Part shown: positions 1-8,050 of the stretch, piece after piece | How the letters are laid out: each line of letters opens with the position of its first letter | Numbering within the stretch: position 1 is the first letter of the stretch | Source of the DNA: an uncultured Succinivibrionaceae bacterium | GTDB taxonomy: Bacteria > Pseudomonadota > Gammaproteobacteria > Enterobacterales > Succinivibrionaceae | Assembly: GCA_949286015.1 (NCBI GenBank) | Contig: CASEBB010000036.1 | Location: forward strand, 1 to 51,041 | Direction of reading: 5' to 3' | DNA: 51,041 bases | Made by a program: the position numbers and the translations under genes | The notes under the pieces: generated by a model | Seen by the model: only the letters and a program-made list of their open reading frames with translations | Database searches by the model: none | What the model was told of the DNA's origin: nothing

Positions 1-75
1 ACACCACGTAGCGCAGCAACGTGGCTGAATGCCGCTAACCAAGAGGATAACTCTATGCTTGCTGTCTAGTCACAG

Positions 76-588
76 GTGGCACGCGACCGTACAGGTGGGG
101 AAGATGGCTCGGGATGTAGTTTACTCGGCGCTGCCTACTATGAAGGTGAAGGCGTACAGCAGAACTATGCCTTAGCTGTAGAGCTCCTTAAAAAAGCCTG
201 TGACTTGGAATATGGCCATGGATGTGCTGCACTCGGCGCTGCCTACTATGAAGGTGAAGGCGTGCAAAAGAGCAATGCCTTAGCTGCAGAGTACTTAAAA
301 AAAGCCTGTGACTTGGAATATGGCTGGGGATGTAGTTTTCTCGGCGCTGCCTACTATGCTGGCCAAGGCGTACAGCAGAACTATGCCTTAGCTGTAGAGC
401 TCCTTAAAAAAGCCTGTGACTTGGAAGATGGCCATGGATGTGCTGCACTCGGCGCTGCCTACTATAAAGGTGAAGGCGTGCGCCAAGACAAGGTCTTAGC
501 TAAAGAGGCTTTTGGTAAGGCTTGCGATCTTGGCAACCAGCAAGGTTGTGACGCCTACGCCCTACTCCAAGGGGCTTCCATAAACTAA
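76..588 (+). CDS. Sel1/Hcp-type repeat protein, probably 5'-truncated
   Basis: The 170-residue product is almost entirely four 36-residue Sel1-like (alpha/alpha TPR-like) repeats. Each carries the family core LGAAYY-x-G-x-GV and a Cys pair (KKAC and GC), as in Helicobacter cysteine-rich proteins, where a disulfide ties the two helices together. Such proteins are normally exported and act as binding scaffolds; no enzyme site is visible. No signal peptide or convincing ribosome binding site is present, and the only start available is GTG at 76. A better ATG at 55 in the same frame runs into TAG at 67 after four codons. I therefore read this as the 3' part of a longer gene or a decayed copy. The repeats are also nearly identical in DNA (period 108 bp), which favours copy-number change. 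Confidence 0.6.
   Translation: MARDRTGGEDGSGCSLLGAAYYEGEGVQQNYALAVELLKKACDLEYGHGCAALGAAYYEGEGVQKSNALAAEYLKKACDLEYGWGCSFLGAAYYAGQGVQQNYALAVELLKKACDLEDGHGCAALGAAYYKGEGVRQDKVLAKEAFGKACDLGNQQGCDAYALLQGASIN
124..480 (+). repeat. 108-bp in-frame tandem repeat inside the Sel1 gene
   Basis: The block beginning CTCGGCGCTGCCTACTA starts at 124, 232, 340 and 448, exactly 108 bp (36 codons) apart. Identity between units is high, including third positions. This indicates recent unit duplication rather than old protein-level repeats. Confidence 0.85.
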
Positions 589-619
589 GGTCATTACGCA
601 GTTATGAGGCAATGACCTT
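587..619 (+). terminator. Hairpin overlapping the Sel1 stop codon
   Basis: AAGGTCATT (587-595) pairs with AATGACCTT (611-619), a perfect 9-bp stem overlapping the TAA. There is no clear T-run, so it is only a possible terminator. Confidence 0.35.
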
Positions 620-951
620 CTGTAGCGACAGCTGCGCATACCGGACGTCAAGTTAGACTTGGGGTCAAGCGCAGTTACGCACCTTCAACCATGAGGTAGA
701 CAGGTCAGGTGCTGTGCGGACGGTGACGGTATGGCGAGTCGACCAACACTACCAAGATCACTGTTCGTTAGTGGAAACTAACAGCTAAGCCAGCATCTTT
801 GGTGAGTTGTAGAGCACCAAGTACCACAGCTAAAGATCAACCAACCTACCTCCCTGCATGGCTATTGTCTCCGCACAAAACATCTAACGAGTGTTTCCGC
901 TAAGAATTGCCCGTAGGCTCCACGCTACACAGTATGTTCAGGGCAATTTTG

Positions 952-1089
952 GGCTCTCCTCAGAATCTGTGGGTATAGACTCATGACACTGCCTTAGGCG
1001 GTTAAGGTAAGACTGGGGCTAATCAGCAATGAGCCATCCCTTTACCCTCTAAGGCGCCCCACAGCGACCCACAAATTCTGAGTAGAGCC
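952..1089. mobile_element. 138-bp MITE, family 1, with 8-bp target duplication
   Basis: The ends are inverted repeats of about 24 bp (GGCTCTCCTCAGAATCTGTG at the left, mirrored by GGCTCTACTCAGAATTTGTG at the right). The element is flanked by a perfect 8-bp direct repeat CAATTTTG (944-951 and 1090-1097). It has no coding capacity. The 8-bp duplication and GGCTCT ends are like those of ISL3-family elements, which is an inference. It lies in the otherwise gene-free stretch 589-1144, where I see nothing else. Confidence 0.85.
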
Positions 1090-1144
1090 CAATTTTGTTG
1101 CCCCCTTCCCCTGTACTATGCAGCGCTTGACACTGCTCTGCCCC

Positions 1145-1969
1145 TTAAGAATCACTACAGCTCTTCTTGTCTGTAGATAGCTGCCCATCCACCTCTGCCC
1201 TCTCTGCCTCAACGTCGCGCTTGGTTAGCACTACCCCATCTGCAAATGGTGCTAATGTCGCTGCATCATACGTTTCTACGACGTTTTCCCCTGACTTTGG
1301 CGCTAAATTAGCCGACGGTTGCAGCATCTTGTCTAAGATCGTGCGCTTCTCCGAAGCCGTCTGATACGAGCCCTTATCATCAAGGGTGTACAAGCCTTCC
1401 TTCTTGCGGTGTAAAAACACCAAGCCCACATGCTCAGGGATGAAAAAGATCTTGCGCGCCGATGTCGCCGCCGTCAAAAAGAAACGGGGATGCATGGTGC
1501 CCACCTCTTTGTAAAGCACCGCATAACGGCAATAGTACGTGCTATCCCGCTTAAAGATCTTGCCCCACCAAGCACTTAAGTAGTCCCCAAACCCGCGCTT
1601 CACATCAAGGCACACCACCGCATAGGCCTCAACCGCCAGCGGCGCATCATCCCGCCGTAACTTAGCGCGCAAACGTAAGAAGTACACCAAGCGTAAGAGA
1701 TAGCCTCCCAGATAGGCGATGAGGCTTAAAAACAGGATGTTGTAAAGCAGCAGCCAGCCCGAGCTTAGGCCCTGCTCCCCCTCAGCTACAGGGTTGCCCC
1801 ACATGCCAGGCGGCAAGCCAAAGACCAGCAAGGCGGCAATCAGGGCTAAGTAAAAGGAAAAGTTGAGCTTACGCCGACAGACGGTGTCCACAATGTTGAA
1901 ATCAAAGCGGACGCCTGCTCTCTGTAAGTAGGATTGGCGGTAAGTTTGATCAGTTGGGGTGTTTTCCAT
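1145..1969 (-). CDS. Unrecognised two-TM membrane protein
   Basis: I do not recognise this 274-residue protein. It has a short polar N-terminus, a hydrophobic segment at about residues 36-54, a ~15-residue outward loop, and a second segment at about 71-95 followed by arginines. A soluble domain of about 170 residues follows, rich in aromatic and basic residues and probably cytoplasmic by the positive-inside rule. The ATG at 1969 has AGGA five bases upstream, which supports this start. It lies 306 bp downstream of the 818-residue membrane protein on the same strand, and the two may be cotranscribed. The tail ends in a Lys/Ser/Cys-rich stretch. No catalytic motif is visible. Confidence 0.65.
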   Translation of the reverse strand: MENTPTDQTYRQSYLQRAGVRFDFNIVDTVCRRKLNFSFYLALIAALLVFGLPPGMWGNPVAEGEQGLSSGWLLLYNILFLSLIAYLGGYLLRLVYFLRLRAKLRRDDAPLAVEAYAVVCLDVKRGFGDYLSAWWGKIFKRDSTYYCRYAVLYKEVGTMHPRFFLTAATSARKIFFIPEHVGLVFLHRKKEGLYTLDDKGSYQTASEKRTILDKMLQPSANLAPKSGENVVETYDAATLAPFADGVVLTKRDVEAERAEVDGQLSTDKKSCSDS

Positions 1970-2275
1970 GGAGTTCCTGGGCAGCGATTGAAGGTAGAGG
2001 CCTCAAATGTGAGACACGGCAGCCATGAGCTCCGATTGCTCTGACCCCCGCCACAGACCACGTTTGCGCTGGTGTGCAGAAAAGCACAGTTGTTGGTGAT
2101 AAGGCGCAAAGCTCAGCCCTACCCCTTGCGGTAATCTTAACATCATAGTCTTAAGCTACTCTTAGGGCCGCCCCAAGACAGCGCCAAAGAGGTGCTTACA
2201 GCCGCAGAGGTGCAGCAGTGCAGCACCGTCGCGTTGTTTGCAGCTGCCAGAGCGCGGCTTGCACCTCTTTGGGGT
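1970..2275. other. Intergenic gap between two membrane-protein genes
   Basis: No gene is supported. The part next to the upstream gene holds GTGCAGCAGTGCAGCAC (about 2211-2226), a local palindromic run that could form a short hairpin. I see no terminator with a T-run and no promoter I would defend. Confidence 0.4.
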
Positions 2276-4732
2276 TTACTCTGACGGCTGAACCTGCTTT
2301 TGCGTTTGCTCTTGAGGCGTTGGCACCACTACCGGCGGCCGTGTGCGAATGGTCGTACTGGCTGGCAGCACATGCGGCTGATCGGCATGAGGGTGCACCG
2401 GTTGTGGTGGCTCATAATTTGTTGGTGACTCAGTCTTGAGCCATGGCTTATCGTCATCAGCAGCATCGCCCTCCATAGTAGCAGGTGATGGCAGCAAGCT
2501 GTCACGACGATCGGCAGCATGAGCCTCTGACACAGGCGTTAACTGTGACTCTTTGCTCTTGTGGGCATCCTCCACATGCTCTTGTGGCAGCTGTGGCTTG
2601 AGCGGCTTTTGCTGTTGCTGCAAGCGCTCCACAATATCATCGAGATTCATGCGCAAACGATACTGTTGCTGAGGCTGTTGTTGCTGCTGTTGCGCCTGTC
2701 CCTCTTGACGTTGCGACTCTGACGTTGCACTCTCGGCACGGGTATTTTGTCCAGCCTCGTCAGACGCGGCGTCAGGAGAAGAGGTAGAAGTAGCTTCGTC
2801 CGCAGTACGCGGCTGCAGCCGCTGCAAGAGCTCTGGCTTTACTACCTGCTCCGAGGTAAACGGCACCTGCTGCGCATACACCACAATGTGCAAATTGCTG
2901 GTATAAAAGAGCAAGTACTGCCGTGCGTTATCGTAGTTCCACGCTACCGACTTCTTTTCATTGAAGACGTGCAAAGGATCCCACGGTAACCACACATCAC
3001 GCGGCAAGCGGAAGATCTCCCAACGATTATTGGTATCCTCACCAATACCACCAAAGCGGCGCACCGTCTTAAAGTCCGAGCCCATAGGCTCGCCAATGTT
3101 GGTGACCAAGACTTTAGGGCTTAAGAACACATGACTCTGCTCTAAGCCCTCTGTGCCTTGAGCTACCTGCTCTAAGTCCGCATGCACTTGCCAAAAGAGA
3201 TGCCATGCGCCTCCTTTGAGCACAAAGGTGCCCGCCAGCAGCACATACAAAACCAGCATCATCAGCTGTATCTTTAGCGCATGCTGACGCAAGTAAGGCT
3301 CAATCCCTGTAAGGCCCATGCTGGCCACCATCAGCACTAAGCCCGTAAAGACGGTAAGGAGCAGTAACGACAGCCACAAGCTGTACGCTGACAAGAGACG
3401 CTCAGAGTCCGTAAAGGCTCCCAACAGCTCAAAAAGCGCGGTGACGTTGGTGCTTTGCAGCAGGCCCCATAAAGCCAGCAAGGAGAGGAAAAAACAGACA
3501 AAGGGCCATACCATAGCCAGCAGGCGGTAGCGAATCTCGACGCGCCAGACCCCCACAAAGCCCAGTAAGGCGGTGCCCACCTCAAAATTCACAATGCGCT
3601 GTGCTGGTGCGGCAGCGGCGGTGCGCTGCACATTAGGGTTCTCTGCACTCATCATCCACAGCATGTGCAGCACCAGCTGCAGCATTTGCTCTTGCTCAGC
3701 GGTGAGCTGATAGTCGTTACTAGCAAGGCGCTGCTCGAGCTTTTCGTCCCACTTGGCATTATCCGGCACCGCTGCGCTGACGCCTTGCCTCTGTCCTGTA
3801 GACACGACCTGTCCTGCAGCGGATGGGGCAGCTACAGTGGCACCAGCGGCACCGGCAGTACCTGCGGTAGCAGCGGTGGCAGCCACACTGGCAGGCGCTG
3901 TGGTCACAGCTACAGGGGCAACATCAGTAGCAGTATCCGTGGTAGCTATTGAAGAGTGAAAATAGACCTCGGCGCTTTGCGGTGCCAGCGCCGCTTCACG
4001 CAGCTTATGGCGCTCGTAGTTGAAGTACTTTAGAGCGACCAGCATGTTATCGAGCACGTGCAAGAAGTCATCTTGCAAATGACTGTGTGCGCCAAAGGTG
4101 CGCTGCCACCAGCGCTGCCATGGCGAAAGAGCCTCTTGCGCCTGCCTATAGGCCGCCTCACGGCTTTGCACCGCTTGCTGCAATTGCAAGATGGCAAAGA
4201 AATCACCATCAAAGGCGCGCTTAAAAGGAATCACCACCGTCAAGAAGTCATGAAAGGTGATGAGGTAACCGCTGATATTCACCCAGAGAGTGGTGCTCAC
4301 CCGCCGCCGTGCTAAGGCCGCTAAGTCATGCTCTAAGGAATCGAGATCGGACATCTGCGCAAAGCGCTGCATGGCGCGCAAATAATAGTGAAAGAAGCAC
4401 CACAGCGAAAATAGACGCCACGCAATGACCGAGCACACCACCGCGCCTAAAGCTAACTGCGTCGATACATGCGCAGACAGCGGCCCAATGATAATGGCAA
4501 AGGTCAGCGCTAAGAGGTAAATGGCGGTAAGAAGAGACTTGAGGCGATAACTGCTGGTAAGTACGGTAATGAGGACAAAGGGCACTAAGCCTACAACGTA
4601 GGTGACAAGCACACGCAGGCCGTATTGCTGCCACAGCTCGTACCACGCGCCGCTGCTGTACATGCCCCACAGCGGTAGCGCTACCCCCATGAGGGCAAGC
4701 AGTGCTAAAAGCACCAAAAAGCCATTGCGCAT
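2276..4732 (-). CDS. Unrecognised large polytopic membrane protein with Gln/Pro-rich tail
   Basis: This 818-residue protein is not one I recognise. Four hydrophobic segments lie near residues 4-24, 37-60, 65-87 and 93-117. A long polar region follows (about 125-390), with an Ala/Thr/Val-rich low-complexity stretch around 260-320. Three more segments lie near 400-425, 450-478 and 490-510. An extracytoplasmic-looking domain (about 515-645) has many Trp and Phe, and the last ~170 residues are disordered, including an eight-Gln run interrupted by Pro. The ATG at 4732 is preceded by AAAGGAGGAG, a very strong ribosome binding site. The position on the same strand just upstream of the 274-residue membrane protein suggests a joint function, but nothing in the sequence says which. 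Confidence 0.7.
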   Translation of the reverse strand: MRNGFLVLLALLALMGVALPLWGMYSSGAWYELWQQYGLRVLVTYVVGLVPFVLITVLTSSYRLKSLLTAIYLLALTFAIIIGPLSAHVSTQLALGAVVCSVIAWRLFSLWCFFHYYLRAMQRFAQMSDLDSLEHDLAALARRRVSTTLWVNISGYLITFHDFLTVVIPFKRAFDGDFFAILQLQQAVQSREAAYRQAQEALSPWQRWWQRTFGAHSHLQDDFLHVLDNMLVALKYFNYERHKLREAALAPQSAEVYFHSSIATTDTATDVAPVAVTTAPASVAATAATAGTAGAAGATVAAPSAAGQVVSTGQRQGVSAAVPDNAKWDEKLEQRLASNDYQLTAEQEQMLQLVLHMLWMMSAENPNVQRTAAAAPAQRIVNFEVGTALLGFVGVWRVEIRYRLLAMVWPFVCFFLSLLALWGLLQSTNVTALFELLGAFTDSERLLSAYSLWLSLLLLTVFTGLVLMVASMGLTGIEPYLRQHALKIQLMMLVLYVLLAGTFVLKGGAWHLFWQVHADLEQVAQGTEGLEQSHVFLSPKVLVTNIGEPMGSDFKTVRRFGGIGEDTNNRWEIFRLPRDVWLPWDPLHVFNEKKSVAWNYDNARQYLLFYTSNLHIVVYAQQVPFTSEQVVKPELLQRLQPRTADEATSTSSPDAASDEAGQNTRAESATSESQRQEGQAQQQQQQPQQQYRLRMNLDDIVERLQQQQKPLKPQLPQEHVEDAHKSKESQLTPVSEAHAADRRDSLLPSPATMEGDAADDDKPWLKTESPTNYEPPQPVHPHADQPHVLPASTTIRTRPPVVVPTPQEQTQKQVQPSE

Positions 4733-4828
4733 TGCTCCTCCTTTGAGTTAGCTGCGGTGATGCCACTGTTTGCGTAAAAGGGACTGCTGGAAGCAGCTAC
4801 CTACAGCGCAAGTGTATCTACTGATAGT

Positions 4829-4854
4829 CTACCTACCTACCTACCTACCTACCT
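4829..4854. repeat. (CTAC)n tetranucleotide microsatellite
   Basis: About six and a half tandem copies of CTAC, in a non-coding gap. The same motif recurs at 13935-13967. Confidence 0.9.
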
Positions 4855-5231
4855 CTAATGCAGAGCCACCTCTGGCGCCTCCTCTCTGGTTGAGCCCAGT
4901 AAGCTCGGCTCTAGATGCGCATTTGATGAGGCATAGCAGGCGGACTGCGGTTAAGCAAAAAAGCAGTGATAGCTGCTGTGCGGAGCGGTGCGCTGCAGCG
5001 GTGTCAGCGTGGTAGACAAAAGCTCGTACTCAATACCCAAAAGCTGTGTCAGTCTATTATGCCTCAATAGAGACTAACAGCGCTGTACTCTGATAAAAAT
5101 GGCCTTTTTTCGAGATATCCACTCATAAGGACATACCGCCGCCGTCTCATGGCCCATGGCTTGGCAAAGCATGTCACGGCCCGTCACGCCACAGCACGCC
5201 TCTCCCTCCGTTGCACGCGCTACGGGAGAAT

Positions 5232-5363
5232 GTAGGTAACCTAACAGTGCCTAACGGCGCCTTATCTCGAGAGTAGCGCCTGAGCAAACTTCTACTCTCA
5301 GGGTAAACCACCTGCTTGTAGGCAGTTACTTCCTTTGATATTTGCTTTTTGGGCTACTCACGG
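5232..5363 (+). repeat. Dispersed repeat family A, copy 1
   Basis: About 130 bp, alignable over its whole length with copies at 7749-7878, 13791-13915 and 18803-18933, all in the same orientation. Shared landmarks, in order, are GTAGGTAACCT, a GGCGCC-type hairpin, CTTATCTCGAGAG, CTACTCTCAGGGTAAA, TTGTAGGC and TTGCTTTTTGGG. Outer (AGGTAAC/GTTAC) and inner (GAGAGTAG/CTACTCTC) complementary pairs could fold as a nested structure. Confidence 0.85.
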
Positions 5364-5531
5364 AGAATCATATGAGGGCTCTACTTAGGTAGCGTCAGCG
5401 TTGCAGCAGCAGCAGCCTGTGGTAGCAAGCGCTGCACAGTAAAGACTGCGATGTAGAAGCGAAGAACGATCCCGTCACCTCTACCTCTCCAATCACCAGC
5501 GTTACGCCCGCCCCTGCCACCGTCAACTTTA

Positions 5532-5658
5532 GGCTCTCCACAGAATCTGTGGGTATAGGCTCAAGCCCCAGTCTTAGGTGGTTGGGCTAAGGCCAGTGCT
5601 AATCAGCAATTAGCTGTCCCAGTACCTCCTAAGTGACCCACAAATTCTGAGTAGAGCC
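5532..5658. mobile_element. 127-bp MITE, family 1, with 8-bp target duplication
   Basis: It has the same ends as the element at 952-1089 (GGCTCTCC...AGTAGAGCC, with AGAATCTGTGGGTATA and ACAAATTCTGAG inside them). It is flanked by a perfect 8-bp direct repeat CAACTTTA (5524-5531 and 5659-5666). The interior aligns with the first copy but is shorter by about 11 bp. Confidence 0.85.
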
Positions 5659-5974
5659 CAACTTTAGGGTGACAACAATGAGCGCCACCGCTTTGCTCTC
5701 ATATGAGCATGAGTTGTGCGCAATAATAGGGCAAAACTCTCTTTTTTGCGCTTTTATGAGGCAAAACCGCCCTGTGTGCGCGCACTTTTCTCAACTACGT
5801 TTGACGCACTGCTTTCTTTGGTTTTCAATGTGAGCAACTCCTCAAGTGCAACAGCGCACGCTCGCATGCTCGCATGCACTTAGCTCACAGTAGCTCCTGC
5901 TTGGCTGCCACTTTTCTCTTTTCTTTAGGCATCACTTTTGAGGCAGCAGCAAGCAACCTACAAGGAGACAAACA

Positions 5975-6121
5975 ATGTCGCAGTCTACTTCTTCACTCGC
6001 CGCCCCAAAAGCGGCTGCCTTGGCACCGCGTACTATTGCTCACGCCTGCGCCACCTTTGGCCGCAGCGCTGTCTTCATGTCTATGATGCCTACCTCCATG
6101 TGCACGCCAGCAATGGCATAG
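5975..6121 (+). CDS. Candidate small Met-rich ORF (48 aa) upstream of metQ
   Basis: The ATG at 5975 follows AAGGAG with 7-bp spacing, one of the better ribosome binding sites in this gap. The 48 codons begin MSQSTSSLAAPKAAALAP and end with a stretch holding six Met and one Cys in the last 15 residues (MSMMPTSMCTPAMA). A hairpin (CACAGCT/AGCTGTG) lies just after the stop. A methionine-sensing leader peptide for the importer downstream is conceivable. However, metQ starts about 600 bp further on, and no terminator/antiterminator pair is clear. No family is recognised. Confidence 0.3.
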   Translation: MSQSTSSLAAPKAAALAPRTIAHACATFGRSAVFMSMMPTSMCTPAMA

Positions 6122-6719
6122 CATCTTTCTTTTGAACACAGCTAAAGCTGTGCTTCCCTGCCAACGCGCTCACTGCTCTCACAGTTAAACACTACTTGCA
6201 GCACAAGACTCTTAAATGTCGCTCTAGCGTTTGCTTTGAGTTCTGAGCACCATCTCCAGCATTATCCCTGTTATCCGGCGCTGTCTTTTAGGCGCAGCAG
6301 CCCACATCTCTTAAGCTAAGCGCTGATCTGAGCTGAACTTGGTGAAGAGAGCAAGCAGCATTGCTGTCAGCTGTTTTTAGGCGACGACAGCGGCCTCAAA
6401 CCTTGGGCTTTGCTTGCAGCAACTTTCTAGAGGTGCAGTGATTTTTGCTCGGAGACACCACCCCCAACCTGTTTCCACCTTGCTCTGGTCTTACAGTCCA
6501 AGAGCAGTTCGCACCAGCCCGAAAAAGCAGCTTGCCAGCTGAGAGCATAGCCTCGCAAGCTAAGGCTAAAGCTATCGCTAAGGCAGTGGGCTTAGGATGC
6601 TCCGTACTGTTAAGAGGGCTTAACCGCTGCGGTACGGCGTGGATACAGGCAAATGATTTTTCACCCCAGCAACAGCCTCAAAGCAGCTGTTGCTACCAAC
6701 GACCACGACCACTGAGCTT
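6122..6719. other. Leader region of metQ
   Basis: No gene supported. I looked for a SAM riboswitch and for MetJ boxes (tandem AGACGTCT) and did not see either. The region is not homologous to the repeat families listed here. Confidence 0.4.
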
Positions 6720-7676
6720 ATGAAAAAGTTTTCTCTGACCACGACCTTATGTGCCGCCGCTGCCGCTCTCTTCTTAACCGCCTGCGGTGGTGAGGATACC
6801 TCGGCCTCTGCTACCACGGCCAGCACCGATAGCGCCGCTACCGCACCAAAGACCTTGAAAGTGGGTGTCTGCCCTGGCCCTTACGGCCCAATGCTGGAGC
6901 GTATCTTTAAGCCGATCTTACAAGAGCAAGGCTACGAGCTGACCGTCATCGAGTTTACCGACTACGTGCAACCAAACTTAGCATTAGATGGCGGTGACCT
7001 CGATGCCAACCTCATGCAGCACAAGGCCTACTTAGACACCTTTGTGCAAACCCAAGGTGTGAAGTTAGAGAGCGCCACCTCAGTGCCAACCTTAGGCATG
7101 GGTGTCTTTGCCCAAAAGGTCAAGTCCTTTAATGAGATTGACAAGGCCTCCGGTGGTACCGCAGCCATCCCTAATGATGCCGTGAACTTAGCCCGTGCTT
7201 TACGCTTAGCCCGCGACTTAAACTTAATCACCTTAAAGGCTGATCTCGACGAGAACAAGGCCAGTACCGCTGACATCGACCAAAACTTCTACAACCTCGA
7301 GTTTGTCCCAATGGAAGCAGCGCAAATCAGCCGTTCGCTCGATAGCGTCACCATTGGCTTTATCCCAGGCAACTACGCTTACGCTGCCCACTTAGACTAC
7401 GGCACCGCCTTAGGTATCGAGCAAGTGGCTGAGGATATTAAGAACGTCGTAGCTGTGCGCCAAAACGATCCTGCTACCAAGGAGCTCTTATTTAAGGTGG
7501 TGCAATCCCCTGAGTTTAAGGAGCGCATCAACAACGACAATGAGTTCAAGCTCTTTACGAAGCCAGAGTGGTGGGACAAGGTTGGTGCTGCTAGCGCTGA
7601 CACTGCGGCCCCTGCTCCAGCGCCAGCTGCCGCCCCTGCCGCTGATGCTGATGCTGCTGAGACTCCAGCGGCCTAA
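6720..7676 (+). CDS. metQ: Methionine ABC transporter substrate-binding lipoprotein MetQ
   Basis: This is the solute-binding lipoprotein (NlpA/MetQ family) that delivers methionine to the MetN-MetI permease at the inner membrane. The signal peptide starts MKKFSLTTTLCAAAAA and ends in the lipobox LTAC, with the lipidated Cys at about residue 22; this fixes the start at 6720 rather than at an in-frame upstream codon at 6690. The mature domain begins with the family pattern LKVGVCPGPYGPMLE and continues through IEFTDYVQPNLALDGGDLDANLMQHKAYLD and the SRSLDSVTIGFIPGNYAY-type region. It carries an unusual Ala/Pro/Asp-rich tail of about 25 residues after the normal end (VGAAS). It precedes metN by 374 bp, a gap filled partly by a dispersed repeat, so cotranscription is uncertain. 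Confidence 0.93.
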   Translation: MKKFSLTTTLCAAAAALFLTACGGEDTSASATTASTDSAATAPKTLKVGVCPGPYGPMLERIFKPILQEQGYELTVIEFTDYVQPNLALDGGDLDANLMQHKAYLDTFVQTQGVKLESATSVPTLGMGVFAQKVKSFNEIDKASGGTAAIPNDAVNLARALRLARDLNLITLKADLDENKASTADIDQNFYNLEFVPMEAAQISRSLDSVTIGFIPGNYAYAAHLDYGTALGIEQVAEDIKNVVAVRQNDPATKELLFKVVQSPEFKERINNDNEFKLFTKPEWWDKVGAASADTAAPAPAPAAAPAADADAAETPAA

Positions 7677-8050
7677 GAGCTACTCTCAGTAAGCCCTACT
7701 CTTGAGGTCAGGGCTCACTACCACGACCATAACAACCACTCCCAGAACGTAGGTAACCTAAAAGCGCCTGACGGCGCCTTATCTTGAGAGTAGTGCCAGA
7801 GCAAACTCCTACTCTCAGGGTAAAACACCTGATTGTAGGCAATTACCTACTTTGAGATTTGCTTTTTGGGATGCTCACCCAGAGCCAACAAAACCACCAC
7901 TCCCTCAGCTTTACGTTTTTTCTCCCTGCGCTCTGTACACACAGGGTGACATGCCACAGCAGCGCTGTTGAAGCGCTACTTACAGCGCTACAAACGCAGC
8001 GCTCATCTGGCAGGATCTGGCGCGGGGATCACTACTTGTAAAAAACTCAA
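7677..8050. other. metQ-metN gap carrying a dispersed repeat
   Basis: Family A repeat occupies 7749-7878. Nothing else is supported. No ribosome binding site of note precedes metN. Confidence 0.5.
7749..7878 (+). repeat. Dispersed repeat family A, copy 2
   Basis: It has the same landmarks as copy 1 (AGGTAACCTAAAAGCGCC, GGCGCCTTATCTTGAGAG, CTACTCTCAGGGTAAAAC, TTTGCTTTTTGGGAT). It is inserted between metQ and metN. Confidence 0.85.

Larger units (their letters stand above)
4855..5974. other. Gene-poor gap upstream of the methionine importer
   Basis: No convincing coding region. It contains a family A dispersed repeat (5232-5363) and a family 1 MITE (5532-5658). The remainder shows no gene-like codon pattern and no recognisable RNA. 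Confidence 0.5.

Noticed and set aside
124..480. Regular 108-bp repeats resembling an array
   Set aside because: They are in frame, contiguous and encode Sel1 repeats; there are no spacers, so this is not CRISPR.
4326..4766. 146-codon minus-strand frame over the start of the 818-residue gene
   Set aside because: It overlaps a clear membrane-protein reading frame with a strong ribosome binding site and is a shadow of it.
6122..6719. SAM riboswitch or MetJ box ahead of metQ
   Set aside because: No tandem AGACGTCT sites and no SAM-I-like helices could be found by eye.
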